From: Cordylochernes scorpioides
Taxonomy: Eukaryota; Arthropoda; Arachnida; Pseudoscorpiones; Chernetidae
Length of the DNA stretch: 64,000 nucleotides
NCBI GenBank assembly: GCA_030710605.1
Contig: CP092865.1
Location: 139,585,505 to 139,649,504, forward strand
Reading direction: 5' to 3'
The notes under the pieces were generated by a model that was not told the DNA's origin, ran no database searches, and saw nothing but the letters and a program-made list of their open reading frames with translations. Positions 22,180 through 34,269 of the stretch are shown here, in pieces; position 1 is the stretch's first letter; every line of letters begins with the position of its first letter. A program made the position numbers and the translations under genes.

Positions 22180-22460
22180 ATGGGGATTAATTTGGCGAAA
22201 CTGCTGAGAGGGTTCACCACTGATGAGCAATGCCTCTCATCTAATTCTTTCTATCATTTCAGAAAGGTCTGAAGAGATAATATTTGATAATCAATACTAT
22301 ATGATATACAGGATGCATATAAGAAAACTAATCCAATACAATAGTATATATAGAGCGCGGTCTAGAGATTAATTTGGCGAAACTGCTGAGAGGGTTCACC
22401 ATTGATGAACCAAGCTCTCTTATTCAATAACTTTTATCATTAGTAAGGGGGTCTGTAGGG
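22180..22460. repeat. Two copies of the foldback-family internal sequence
   Basis: TGGCGAAACTGCTGAGAGGGTTCACC occurs in two copies starting about 22191 and 22374, each followed by a CTCTCxTxTAAT segment and CATTTC/CATTAG. Related to the AAACCGCTGGGAGGGTTC word found in many foldbacks here. Confidence 0.55.
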
Positions 22461-22510
22461 ATGATATTTAATGATATATGTAATACAATATAATGCGGCT
22501 ATGATTATAG

Positions 22511-22747
22511 AACGACGTTTAACAAGTTTTAACCGCAAATGTTTCTTTTTACAGAACGAAAAATCGTAATTTATTTTAAGGAGAAATAGCGACTATTTCT
22601 ATCCTTAGGGATGAAGTACGAAAGGATGAATTGTGAAGAATAATGATGAACGGAAAAATAAAAGTGTCCAGGGATGGGAATTTTTCGGGGATTTTTCGTT
22701 CTGTAAAAAGAAACATTTGCAGTAAAACTTGTTAAATGTCGTTCAAT
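22511..22747. repeat. Foldback element, 237 bp
   Basis: GAACGACGTTTAACAAGTTT at the left pairs with AACTTGTTAAATGTCGTTC at the right; pairing continues through the ATGTTTCTTTTTACAGAACG arms (about 55 bp each). Confidence 0.8.
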
Positions 22748-22828
22748 GATATATGTGAAAAGTTGTACCAAAATAATTATTACAGATTTTAACGATAGAT
22801 GGCAATTGAATTTATAAATATATACATA

Positions 22829-23640
22829 CTAGCGAATGTTCCCGGCTTCGCCCGGTTTTTCCCCCGAGTAAAAGTTTCCTAACGAACATTTGTTTAAAAC
22901 GATTCTAGAAAACATCCAATCCACCTATATTGATTTATAAACGCATATAAATATTGTTATATGCGTTTAAATATATTTTTGAAACACATAATTTTTTGAA
23001 AACATTTATTAAATTTTATATAATATATTTTCTTAAATATATATTAATATTGAAATGCAGTTTTTTTACAACGTCATTGTAATATTATATTACTAAATCC
23101 TCAAATTAAATATTAAATTTATTATACTTGGAACACATTTCTCTCTCAGCATTTTTACAATTTATAAATGTAATTTCACCCAGATACCGCGAGAGGCGCT
23201 GCTTGCGAGTGAAAGTAGAAAATTTGCAAATAAAATTGCAACGAATATTTATTTCAAATCAAATTCAAACCAGAAACCTTCCCAGTAGTATAGTAAATAA
23301 CTTCTTAAAGTTTCACGCGATTGGATAATCTTACCTTTTAAAAACATTCATCGTGTAAAAAAACTAACATTAATCGTGTAAACAAACTACGTGTAAAATC
23401 ATTAACCAATCAAATTCAGTTATGCGCCAGTGCTGCGCCAAGCGGTAAAAGGCTGGAACTAACACTTCTTGGTTTTACACATAAAAAATAAGCCCATTAA
23501 CCATTTTAGTTTTTTGAATAGCCTATATGTTAAACGAAATCTTCAGTTACCTACAAGCGAAATTTCATAATGATTGATTCTGAAGATTTTGCGCAACGCA
23601 ATAACAAACATCGATTTTGGATTTCATTCTTATAGATATA
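22829..23640 (+). repeat. Interspersed repeat with CCCGGCTTCGCCCG head, second copy
   Basis: Starts CTAGCGAATGTTCCCGGC. The 3' part includes GCGAGAGGCGCTGCTTGCGAG, matching CTCTGCTTGCGAG in the third copy near 42116. No coding potential recognised. Confidence 0.55.
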
Positions 23641-23954
23641 AAAGGATTATGCTGATAATAATTTCAAAGTTTAACACCCTACCATTGTACCGGGTCTATA
23701 TTTAGCAATCTAGATGATCTGTTGTCCTAAGACTGGTGTTCCTCTTCACTCAGGTTCATCCAAGATTGTCGATATACAGACATATTCTGGTAGTAAGACT
23801 TGATTGTCTTGGTCCAGTTGGTTTCCATTCATTGAAGATTTTCGTAGGAAAAACAATAAGGTCGCTTTTTACCCTTGCCTTCTGCATATTCATATGCTAT
23901 TGATCTAAGAGTATAGTGTAGATGCAATATGAAACATAATCAACTCTCTTTAAT

Positions 23955-24445
23955 ACACTCATAGACCAAACATAAGGAAGTTTTACCTTTTACCATGTAT
24001 ATCGGTATTCAGACAATAACTCTGAAAGATACACTCATGGACAAAACTTAAGTATGTTGTACCTTTTAGCATGTATATCGGGATTCAGACAATAACTCTG
24101 AAAGATACACTCATGGACAAAACTTAAGGAAGTTGTACCTTTTAGCATGTGTATCGGAATTCAGACAATAACTCTGAAAGATAAACTCATGGACAAAACT
24201 TAAGTATCTTGTACCTTTTAGCATGTATATCGGAATTCAGACAATAACTCTGAAAGATACACTCATGTACCTTTTAGCATATATATCGGGATTCAGATAA
24301 TAACTCTGAAAGATATTACAGTGACGTTTATTGAAGACACACAAGATAACCAAGTGTGATCAAAATTTCCATTGTATTTTTCATCTTCTTAAAAAAAAAA
24401 CAGGCAACTGGCGACATAAAAAAACTTCCACTTCCATGTGGAGAT
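23955..24445. mobile_element. MITE with its terminal segment amplified five times
   Basis: A minus-oriented relative of 17501-17706. The first ~76 bp (CACTCATGGAC...AACTCTGAAAGATA) starts at about 23955, 24032, 24108, 24184 and 24260. The rest of the element follows once, ending near AAACTTCCACTTCCATGTG. Confidence 0.85.
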
Positions 24446-24774
24446 TATGACCATATCCTCTTAATTTTTAAGAGGATTACAAATATTAATCAATTTCAAG
24501 GATGAAAAAAACACAAACATTACACATTTTTCGTGTTTTTGTAAATTAAATTTATATTTTTAAAAAAGGCCTTTGTGCAGTTTTATGCGTAGAAATAGAG
24601 TAATTTGTATGCTGATTCTCAGTATGCTATTAGAAGCGGTCAATTCTTCCAAGGACAAACCTTTGTACTTTAACTGGATATTTCCACATCGTGGAGGGAA
24701 TCAAGTTTAGTTTTATATTATTAATTTTATATATTATACAACACAATTCTTCTATCATATGGATAGTTGATATA

Positions 24775-24905
24775 CAGTTAAACCTGTCTATAGCGCCCCC
24801 TCTAAATAGCGCCTCCCTCTCTATAGTGCCTGATTTTAAATACGTAGTACGATGCGATTTACATTAAAAGTAACATGTTTATAGCGCTATAGACAGGTTT
24901 AACTG
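24775..24905. mobile_element. Tigger/pogo-like MITE, 131 bp
   Basis: Inverted termini CAGTTAAACCTGTCTATAGC / GCTATAGACAGGTTTAACTG with TA on each side. Non-coding. Confidence 0.88.
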
Positions 24906-24953
24906 TATATGGCCATTAAAGGAGAGGTGTGATCTATTTTGTGGCATATTTAG

Positions 24954-25890
24954 GCATTGTTCGAATATTGAACATTTGACGGTAGATACCTCATTCGGAT
25001 TGTAGATTCTGTGCTCTATATACATGTCATTGATTGGTATAATCTATGTCAGTTTATTTATAAATTATTGAAATGATAAGCATTGTTAGAGAATTGATTT
25101 GATGGTAGAAAGGTGCATTATTTGGATTGTAGATTCTGCAATGTATGCCACTACCAATGGTATTGATTGATCTAATATATGTTAGTTTATTTACAAATGA
25201 ATTTCAATTGATAAGCATTGTTAGAGCAATGATTTGATGGTAGAAAGGTGCATTATTAGGATTGTAGATTCTGTGCTGTATGGAAGCCATTAATTGATCT
25301 AATCTATGTTAGTATATTTACAAATGATTGAAATGACGAGGATTGTCAGAGCAATGGTTTGACGGTAGGTGCATTATTTAGAGTGTAGATTCTGCGCTGT
25401 ATGGACGCCATTGATTGATCTAGTCTATGTCAGTATATTTACAAATGATTGAAATGATAAGGAATATTAGAGCAATAATTTGACGGTAGAAAAGGTGCAT
25501 TATTTGGATTGTAAATTATGTACTATATGGACGCCATTTATCGATCTAATGTATTTTAATTTATTTACAAAGGATTGAAATGTTGAGTATTGTTAGGGCA
25601 TTGATTTGACGGTAGAAAGGTGCCTTATTTGGATTGTAGATTCTGTCCTGAATGGACGCCATTGATTGGTATAATCTATGTTAGTTTATTTATAAAATGA
25701 TTTAAATGAAGAGCATTGTTCGAATATTGAACATTTGACGATAGAAAAGGTGCATTATTTGGATTGTAGATTCTGTGCTGTATGTACGCCATTGATTGAT
25801 CTAATCAATAAATGATGATCATTGTTAGAGCAATGATTTGACGGTAGAAAGGTGCATTATTTGGATTGTAGATTCTGAGCTGTATGGATT
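24954..25890. repeat. ~125-bp tandem array, about eight units
   Basis: Unit landmarks are GCATTGTTAGAGCAATG, TTGACGGTAGAAAGGTGC, TTGGATTGTAGATTCTG and TTGATTGATCTAATCTATG. Units start near 24954, 25080, 25215, 25339, 25459, 25583, 25711 and 25817. Divergence is considerable, so the array is old. Confidence 0.85.
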
Positions 25891-26253
25891 ACCTTTGATT
25901 GAATACCTCACGCTGTTACCTACATCAGCCAAATATGACTTCAACAGTGTTGAGGGCAGAGAGAATTAGGAATCTGGTGGGTGCACCTAGAGCGTGATGG
26001 AATACAGAAATCTACCCAGATTGGCGGACAGATGTACGACGGTATTTCATCCAAGTTTCTCCAGTACCTCTACTGAGATGTTATCTTCACACTTCTCTTC
26101 CATTTATCTCCCGGATGTTAACCATCTTCAGATTATATATGACAGAGTTTAACATTTCTGTGAGCTTATCTGTACTCAATCTCACAAACCCCATTTTTAT
26201 TAGATTAACTTCCGAACCAATTGATTGACTGATGACGGCCGTGTTTGTATATA
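25891..26253. other. No gene seen
   Basis: Unassigned; no motif recognised. Confidence 0.4.
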
Positions 26254-26445
26254 CACATGGACAAAACTTGAGGAAGTGGAAATTATTTTATGTCGCCTGC
26301 CGTTTGTTTTTTGAAAGAGACAGAGGTAATTTGGTTTACACTCTTGTGTCTTCAATAAAGGGCTCTAATATCATTCAGAGTTATTGTCTGAATCCCGATA
26401 TACATACTAAAAGGTACAACTTCCTTAAGTTTTGTCTATGAGTAT
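26254..26445. mobile_element. Tc1/mariner-type MITE copy
   Basis: Same family as 17501-17706, with a 2-bp deletion in the left terminus (CACATGGAC). Confidence 0.8.
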
Positions 26446-26809
26446 AAATATATAAAGGGGCTCAAAGAGAATTCGAGGAGGCTTTTCGAAGTTTTTGGGT
26501 GATTCGGACATCTATAGTGTCGTTGTGCTAAGTTGCTACTTCGCATCACCCTGAGTTCCTGCCGGTTTAGTGACCTCTAATAATGATATGTATTTTTCCT
26601 TTTATTTACATAACACACATATTGTGAAAATGTCTTTGATTCGTTACGTTTGAATTAGTTGCGTTTATTTTATTTTTTTTGTCTACATGCATACAGTGAA
26701 ATTTACATTTGTTGTACCATGTGGACTAACATTTGTCAGTTTCTTTCACTACTGGAGTGAACATTCTATACGATGCCATACATAACCTATATATTCATGT
26801 ACATGAGAA

Positions 26810-27125
26810 AAAGGGAATATCCTGATCATGCAAATAAAAGTTGTTGATGGCTTGCGCCATCTATGGGAATAAATATCAACTAATCGTTGATATTTTAATT
26901 ATTCCAGAATTGGCCAAATACCGTTTCTTGATCAATCAAGAAAAGCTTACCATGTACGTGTTTCGGGCTGTTGGCCCTAGGTTAGCTTTTCTTGATTATT
27001 CAAGTAACAGTATTTGGCCAATTCTGGAATAATTAAAAATCAACGATTAGTTGATATTTATTCCGATAGATGGCGCAAGCCATCAGTAACTTACAGTTCC
27101 ACGATCAGGAAATGTCCTTTTTCCT
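26810..27125. repeat. Foldback element with AGATGGCGCAAGCCATCA arms
   Basis: Long arms (about 110 bp) beginning GGAATATCCTGATCATG and ending in its near-complement. The arms include TTGATGGCTTGCGCCATCTA and GAATTGGCCAAATAC, with a hairpin centre. Same family as 28031-28270 and a decayed copy at 42570-42690. Confidence 0.85.
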
Positions 27126-27475
27126 CAATTTAGCCACCTAATCCAAGTACAAATTCACTTTTGTACTATTTTCACATTCATGTATATCGCAAACAATTCA
27201 AAGGACTTCCATTTCGATCCTGAAGAAGTATTATCTATAAATCTGACGGTACTGTACACTGGTGAGCTGGTGGCATACTACTGGACTGAGATCCGTTCTA
27301 AATCCTCTCTATGTCTTTTTCCTTCGGTTAATATGTGTGGGAAAATTTAAGGTAAGTGATTGCAACACACACAGAGAAACAACACATGTGAAATGATGGA
27401 TGATTTAAACCAGGAGGTATTGCAGCAAATCAATAATTCTATGTGATTCCAACTCAGGGAAATAACACATGTGGA
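27126..27475. other. No gene seen
   Basis: Unassigned; includes two copies of a short CAATAATTCTATGTGATTCCA word (second near 27780). Confidence 0.4.
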
Positions 27476-27482
27476 ATGAATT

Positions 27483-27730
27483 CAAAACTATTATAGACGC
27501 GTATGATTCTTTTTTAAAATAAACAATTTTCTACTGCCCTTACTGCAATGAAAAAATTAATGGGAGGGCCTGGCTCATCAGTAATGAACCCTCCCAGCGG
27601 TTTCGCATCTGATGAGCCAGGCCCTCCAATTAATTTATTTATTGCAGTAAGGGCAGTAGAAATTGTTTATTTTAAAAAAGAATCATACGCGTCTAAAATA
27701 GTTTCGAATTTTGATAACAGATGGCGCGCT
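27483..27730. repeat. Foldback element with CTACTGCCCTTACTGCAATG arms
   Basis: Arms of ~90 bp around AACCCTCCCAGCGGTTTCGC. The outer parts (TTCAAAACTATTATAGACGC and complement) end in AGATGGCGCGC. A good reference copy of the commonest foldback family here. Confidence 0.85.
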
Positions 27731-28030
27731 AATGCATCATAACATTAGAATGACATAAACCAGGCGGTTTGAAACAAATCAATAATTCTATGTGATTCCA
27801 ACACACAGGGAAACAGAACATGTACGCTTCTTTTAAAACATCTTAGGTAGAATGTATCATAAAGATCTGTTTAGGACCCTACTACACCGAATGGTGAAGA
27901 TGGAAGTTTTCAGCGCAATTTTTTAATATACAGTGAGAAGGTTTTTCTACAATTATAGTGAAGATGTAAGAGAATTGGGAAGGCTTGATTCATCAGTGGT
28001 AAAACTTTCCAGTAATTTCACCAATTTATT

Positions 28031-28270
28031 ATGAAAAAAGGCATCTTCTTATCGTGCAACTGAAAGTTGCTGATGGCTTGCGCCATCTATCGGAATAAAT
28101 AATCTAACGCCCGAAACACGCACGTGGTTAGCTTTTTCTTGATTAATCAAGAATGGGTATTTGGCCAATTCTGGAATAATTAAAAATCAACGAGAATAGT
28201 TGATATTTATTCCGATAGATGGCGCAAGCCATCAGCAACTTTCAGTTGCACCATAAGAAGATGCCTTTTT
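28031..28270. repeat. Foldback element, near-perfect arms
   Basis: Arms of over 60 bp from GGCATCTTCTTATCGTGCAA to its complement, containing GATGGCTTGCGCCATCTATC. Confidence 0.88.
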
Positions 28271-28363
28271 TCATAATTTATGCACCTTATCCCAGTACAA
28301 TATCAGATTTGAAAAAATAATAGAAAAAAATAAAAGATAATTGGGTCAGGTGTTGATATTAAA

Positions 28364-28612
28364 AATAAAGAAGGCATTTCTTGACCACGAGCACATGTGA
28401 TTTTTAGATGGCAGAGCGCCATCTAGTGGAGCAAAAATAAATTAAACGTTTATTTAGCTTGCTCCGTGCTCCTCTTGATATATCAAGAAATTGGGGTTGG
28501 CCAAATATCACGGAGTAAGTTAAATAAACCTTTAGTTTATTTTTGCTCCACTAGATGGCGCTCTGCTATCTAAAAAGCACATGTGCTCGTGGTCAGTAGA
28601 TGCCTTCTTTAT
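28364..28612. repeat. Foldback element with GAGCGCCATCTAGTGG arms
   Basis: GAAGGCATTTCTTGACCACG pairs with CGTGGTCAGTAGATGCCTTC. The arms run ~85 bp and share words with 9534-9600 and 56910-56980. Confidence 0.88.
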
Positions 28613-28639
28613 TTTTAATATCAGATTTGTACTATTTTT

Positions 28640-29575
28640 TCACCAATTTAATCTACCAGATTCAACTATTTTATTGTTCATTCTACTTATATAATATATC
28701 TGCATTTGAAGGTTTACTCTTGATGTGATGGTGTTTTAACCAAACTATGAAAAGATGCTTCCATAATATAATATGAAACTTCACGAAAATTTAGGCTTCG
28801 GAAATAGCTCTTTCACTTAAAGGACAAAGACAACACATACAAAAGCTTGTTTAGGTAACATAAGTAAACAATAATTTAAAATATTTTTCATGGATATGAT
28901 TATTTCAAAAATAAAACAATTTTCTACTGCCCTTAATGTAGAAAATAATATAAAAAAATAATCATACACGTCAAAAATAGTTTAAAATTCTGATAACAGA
29001 TGGCGCCTTATGTATCATATATATTTTTTCCCTTATCCTTTTATTAGTCTGAATTAGACAAGATCTTGGAGGTCGTGTTCATAAAGAAGTTCAAGAACTC
29101 TTCAATCTATATGTAAATAGAACATATATCATACTCTGAAAGTTGAATATGAAAATATTCAATTATATTTTTAAATAGGAAAAACGAATTTCTACAATAA
29201 GTAAAGATGGTAAGAGAAATGGTGTTGGATACTTCAACAAACAGATTGGACTATGTATTGTTTGACATGTACTCAGAATGATCAATGTCAACCGTAATGG
29301 TCCTAAAAGACTTATCTCTGCGGCAATCACTGCATCCACAGAACGTACCACACACAACGAGCTGGAATATTATTTAAAAATAAAATCAAAATAATTTTAT
29401 TGACTCTTGGCCCAGAATCAATCTACCATAAATGTTCTTCCCCCCAAGGTTCTATTTATAGAATACAAATTAAAAGCACCTGCGGGTAAACATGGCGATG
29501 AGAAAACATATTAAAGTGCCGAGATTGAAGTCACACGTGTGTACTCTATGTTGATTGAAATATTATTTTTTTAAG
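28640..29575. other. No gene seen
   Basis: Contains a decayed foldback-family arm (ATTTTCTACTGCCCTTAATG, 28916-28940; AGATGGCGCC near 29000). A short minus frame at 29163-29357 is not recognised. Confidence 0.4.
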
Positions 29576-29591
29576 CATGGGTTTGAACACC

Positions 29592-30812
29592 TGCGCTATA
29601 GTGTGCTACATTCCCATGTAACACAGCGCTACAGTGTGCTACAGTCCTATGTAACACAGATATACAGTGTGTTACAATCTCATGTAACACAGAGCTACTG
29701 TGTGTAACAACCCTATGTAATACAGCGCAACTGTGTGCTACAATCCCATGTAACACAGCGCTACAGTGTGTTACTATCCCATGTAACACAGCGCTACAGT
29801 GTGTTACAATCCTATGTAACACAGCGCTACAGTGTGTTACAACCCAATGTAACACAGCGCTACAGTGTGTCACAACCCCATGTACCGCGCTACAGTGTGC
29901 TACATTCCCATGTAACACAGAGCTACAGTGTGTTACACTCCTATGTAGCACAGAGCTACTGTGTGTTACAACCCCATGTAACACAGAGCTACTGTGTGTT
30001 ACAACCCCATGTAACGCAGCGCTACTGTGTGTTACAACCCCATGTAACACAGAGCTACTGTGTGTTACAACCCCATGTACCGCGCTACAGTGTGTTACAA
30101 CCCCATGTAACACAGAGCTACTGTGTGTTACAACCCCATGTAACACAGAGCTACTGTGTGTTACAACCCCATGTAACACAGAGCTACTGTGTGTTACAAC
30201 TCCATGTAACACAGAGCTACTGTGTGTTACAACCCCATGTAACACAGAGCTACTGTGTGTTACAACTCCATGTAACACAGAGCTACAGTGTGTCACAACC
30301 CCATATAACACAGCGCTACAGTGTGCTACAGTCCCATATAACACAGAGCTACAGTGTGTTACAATGCCTTATAACACAGAGCTACAGTGTTGCTACAGTC
30401 CCATGTAACACAGAGCTACAGTGTGTTACAATGCCATATAACACAGCGCTACAGTGTGCTACAGTACCATGTAACACAGAGCTACAGTGTGTTACAATGC
30501 CATATAACACAGCGCTACAGTGTGCTATAGTCCCATGTAACACCGAGGCTACAGTGTGTTACAATGCCATATAACACAGCGCTACAGTGTGCTATAGTTC
30601 CATGTAACACCGAGGCTACAGTGTGTTACAATGCCATATAACACAGCGCTACAGTGTGTTACAATGCCAGATAACACAGCGCTACAGTGTGCTATAGTCC
30701 CATGTAACACCGAGCTACAGTGTGTTACAATGCCTTATAACACAGAGCTACAGTGTGTTACAATCCCATGTAACACAGCGCTACAGTGTGTCACAACCCC
30801 ATGTACCGCGCG
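29592..30812. repeat. 33-bp tandem array, about 37 units
   Basis: Unit: CCCATGTAACACAGAGCTAC then TGTGTGTTACAAC. TGTAACACAG and CTGTGTGTTACA within a unit can pair around AGCTA. Because 33 is a multiple of three the array stays open on both strands (257 and 279 codons), but the product would be a simple-sequence peptide without family resemblance. Drift in sequence (ATGCCATATAACACAG variants) increases towards the right. Confidence 0.93.
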
Positions 30813-30979
30813 TTACTGCACACCTCGACCTACCTGCACGGGAGGTGCAATGTATCGCCGGGCTAGGCTACGATGGAACCTCAGCATCTTCTTTCCTGCC
30901 CAACAGACGTGGTTCCGGCGATAGCAGGGGTTGGACACCTAGGGTTCCGTGAATTCTGTCTTAGCTCTGTAGTGATCGC

Positions 30980-32890
30980 ATTGGAATAGATTGTAGCGCT
31001 GAATAAAAACAGTAATTGTCGTCTTTGGTTCGTAGTAGGGACGTCGGAACACATTGTGTTACTGGTTAAAACTCGTTGCAGAACGTAAATGTGGTCTTTG
31101 CTTCGTAGTGGCAACGTTTGAAACACACTGTAGCGCTGGTTACAAACTGTTGCAGAACATAAATGCTGTCTTTGTTTCGTAGTGGGAACGTTGAAATACA
31201 TTGTAGCGCTGGTTAAAACCTGTTGCAGAACATAAATGTTGTCTTTGTTCCATAGTGGGAACGTTGAAATACATTGTAGTGCTGGTTAAAACCTGTTGCA
31301 GAACATAAATGTTGTCTTTGGTTTCGTAGTGGGAACGTGAAATACATTGTGACGCTGGTTATAAACTGTTGCAGAATATGAATGTTGTCTTTGCTTCGTA
31401 GTGGAAACGTTGAAATACATTGTAGCGCTGGTTAAAACTGTTGCAGAATATGAATGTTGTCTTTGTTTCGTAGTGGGAACGTTGAAATACACTGTGACGC
31501 TGGTTAAAACCCGTTGCAGAACGTAAATGTGGTCTTTGTTACGTAGTGGGAACGTTGAAATACATTGTAGCGCTGGTTATAAACTGTTGCAGAATATGAA
31601 TGTGGTCTTTGTTACGTAGTGGGAACGTTGAAATACACTGTGACGCTGGTTAAAACCCGTTGCAGAACGTAAATGTGGTCTTTGTTACGTAGTGGGAACG
31701 TTGAAATACACTGTAGCGCTGGTTATAAACTGTTGCAAGAACATAAGTTCTCTCTTTGGTTCGTAGTGGGAACGTTGAAATACACTGTAGCGCTGGTTAT
31801 AAACTGTTGCAGAACATAAATGTTGTCTTTGTTTCGTAGTGGGAACGTTGAAATACACTGTAGCGCTGGTTATAAACTGTTGCAGAACATAAATATTGTC
31901 TTTGTTTCGTAGCAGGAACGTTAAAATACATTGTGACGCTGGTTATAAACTGTTGCAGAACATAAATGTTGTCTTTGTTTTCGTAGCGGGAACGTTGAAA
32001 TACACTGTGATGCTGGTTAAAACCCTTGGCAGAACGTAAATGTGGTCTTTGTTACGTAGTGGGAACGTTGAAATACATTGTAGCGCTGGTTATAAACTGT
32101 TGCAGAATATGAAATGTGGTCTTTGTTACGTAGTGGGAACGTTGAAATACACCGTGACGTTGGTTAAAAACCCGTTGCAGAACGTAAATGTGGTCTTTGT
32201 TACGTAGTGGGAACGTTGAAATACATTGTAGCGCTGGTTATAAACTGTTGCAGAATAGGAATGTGGGTCTTTGTTACGTAGTGGGAACGTTGAAATACAC
32301 TGTGACGCTGGTTAAACCCCGTTGCAGAACGTAAATGTGGTCTTTGTTACGTAGTGGGAACGTTGAAATACACTGTAGCGCTGGTTATAAACTGTTGCAG
32401 AATATAAGTTCTCTCTTTGGTTCGTAGTGGGAACGTTGAAATACACTGTAGAGCTGGTTATAAACTGTTGCAGAACATAAATGTTGTCTTTGTTTCGTAG
32501 TGGGAACGTTGAAATACACTGTGACGCTGGTTATAAACTGTTGCAGAATATGAATGTGGTCTTTGTTACGTAGTGGGAACGTTGAAATACACTGTGACGC
32601 TTGTTAAAACCCGTTGCAGAACGTAAATGTGGTCTTTGTTACGTAGTGGGAACGTTGAAATACACTGTAGCGCTGGTTATAAACTGTTGCAGAATATAAG
32701 TTCTCTCTTTGGTTCGTATGGGAACGTTGAAATACACTGTAGCGCTGGTTATAAACTGTTGCAGAACATAAGTTCTCTCTTTGGTTCGTAGTGGGAACGT
32801 TGAAATGCATTGTGACACTCAGCTGAATATGGATGTAGCCATTGCTAAAAATTGATCACGTTGAAACACATTGTGACGCTGTCTAAACAT
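30980..32890. repeat. 73-bp tandem array, about 26 units
   Basis: Unit landmarks: TTTCGTAGTGGGAACGTTGA, AATACACTGTAGCGCTGG, TTATAAACTGTTGCAGAACA. Two subtypes alternate in the middle (TAGCGCTGGTTATAAACTG versus GACGCTGGTTAAAACCCG), which suggests a dimeric higher-order unit of about 146 bp at 31500-32340. Confidence 0.93.
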
Positions 32891-32924
32891 TAACGCAGTT
32901 TCACCCATTCCAAACATTCAGATA

Positions 32925-33050
32925 AAAAAGGCGTACCTATGAATCTATAAAAGATTTCTTCAAAGTATTTCAAGGAAATTTTCCTTTTTATTAATTAATT
33001 GTACAGATATTTTGAAAAAAAAAGAAGATATTTCACACACCACACAGATT
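32925..33050. repeat. Decayed relative of the 12461 foldback
   Basis: AAAAAAGGCGTACCTATGAATC resembles the outer arm of 12461-12632; the other arm is lost. Confidence 0.4.
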
Positions 33051-33169
33051 TTGAACGTCTTTTTTTACGAATATATTCAATAGATTCGTCGACTTTTAAT
33101 TCCAATTAATTAAATACAAATAATGAAAACAGAAAATGTAATCGTTTCTGATTGGTCGAAGTACAGGGT

Positions 33170-33500
33170 GATCCAAAAGTCCCGCACAACTTTAAAAATT
33201 AATAACTCCGCGAATATTAGCGCTAGAGCAATGCGGTAAACACCATTGTGTTCAGGATGCAATGGGATTTTTTATGGCAAATAATGAAAAATTCGAAATT
33301 GATTTTAGTTACAACTTTATTCGCTAGATGGCGCCCTACCAGAATCAGCGATTCAGCGGCCAAATTGTTTGATAAATTGAAAAATATAACTGAACGACAC
33401 GTATTTTCACTTTTTGAATACCAGGAAAGAACCCTAATAATATCAAATGATAAATTAATAAAAACACCATTTCGCCAAAAGTTAGAAGAAAATGGTTAAC
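33170..33500 (+). repeat. Possible end of a DNA transposon
   Basis: CAGGGTGATCCAAAAGTCCC then GCACAACTTTAAAAATTAAT has the look of a transposon terminus and leader. The 83-codon frame at 33248 has no recognised motif. 33500-33735 is unassigned AT-rich DNA. Confidence 0.35.
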
Positions 33501-33786
33501 GATTTTTAAATACAATCTGAGATATGTAAAATAGGTATATGCAAATTAAAACATGTAGCAAAAAAAAAACTGATATTTTAGATGAGGTTTGCTGGAATCC
33601 TCTCAGCTATTTATATTTCGAAAATAATAATTTTCTATTTTTTTAATTCAACTCTCTCTCAGTATCGAATATATTTATTTTAATTCATTTGAAAAATATT
33701 TATCTATCTCTGATGATTTATTTTACTCTGGAATGCCGTTGTTGTTTTTGTCGTGTCCAATAAAGAGCCTCAGATTCTTTTCGTTT

Positions 33787-33882
33787 GGCCAACAAAAAAT
33801 GTCCAATTTATATACACATATATTCTTACATAATGAAACTTTAAAGAATGCAAATAATCTTCATCTATTTACATACACAACA
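33787..33882 (-). repeat. Truncated 3' LTR of the gypsy element
   Basis: Shares CAAATGTCCAATTTATATA-type sequence and the TACATAATG and CATCTATTTACATA words with 38027-38121; roughly 85-90% similar by eye, so the insertion is old. Confidence 0.75.
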
Positions 33883-34269
33883 CATCTCCCCCCTTAATAA
33901 TACTTCAGTCGGTCTAGGGTTTCCTGGCTCTCTGAGGTCTAGGACTGCGGACGGGCACTTGCACAGCGGCAGCCTCCGGTTTAGGAATGCAAGAGGGCAC
34001 GTGCACAGCAACAGGCCCTGGTCTAGGAGTGCAAGAGGGTACGTGCACAGAAGCAGTCTCCTCTTTGTTTCCTGATGTAACCTCTGGAACCTCCTCTTCA
34101 CTTTATTTCTGACTTCCACCTACAGGCTTCTCTCCTGATGTTCAAGGAAGTATCAAATTTATTGTCTCCACTTGTTTCTTTCTCACAGGTCGCAATTGAT
34201 TGATATGCCTCTTATAAACGACGCCCTCGCAACTTATAAGGTAGTGACGGTAGCTCAATAATTCCAAAA

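Noticed and set aside
29571..30574. Long frames on both strands (257 and 279 codons)
   Set aside because: Product of a 33-bp unit divisible by three and lacking stops; simple-sequence peptide.
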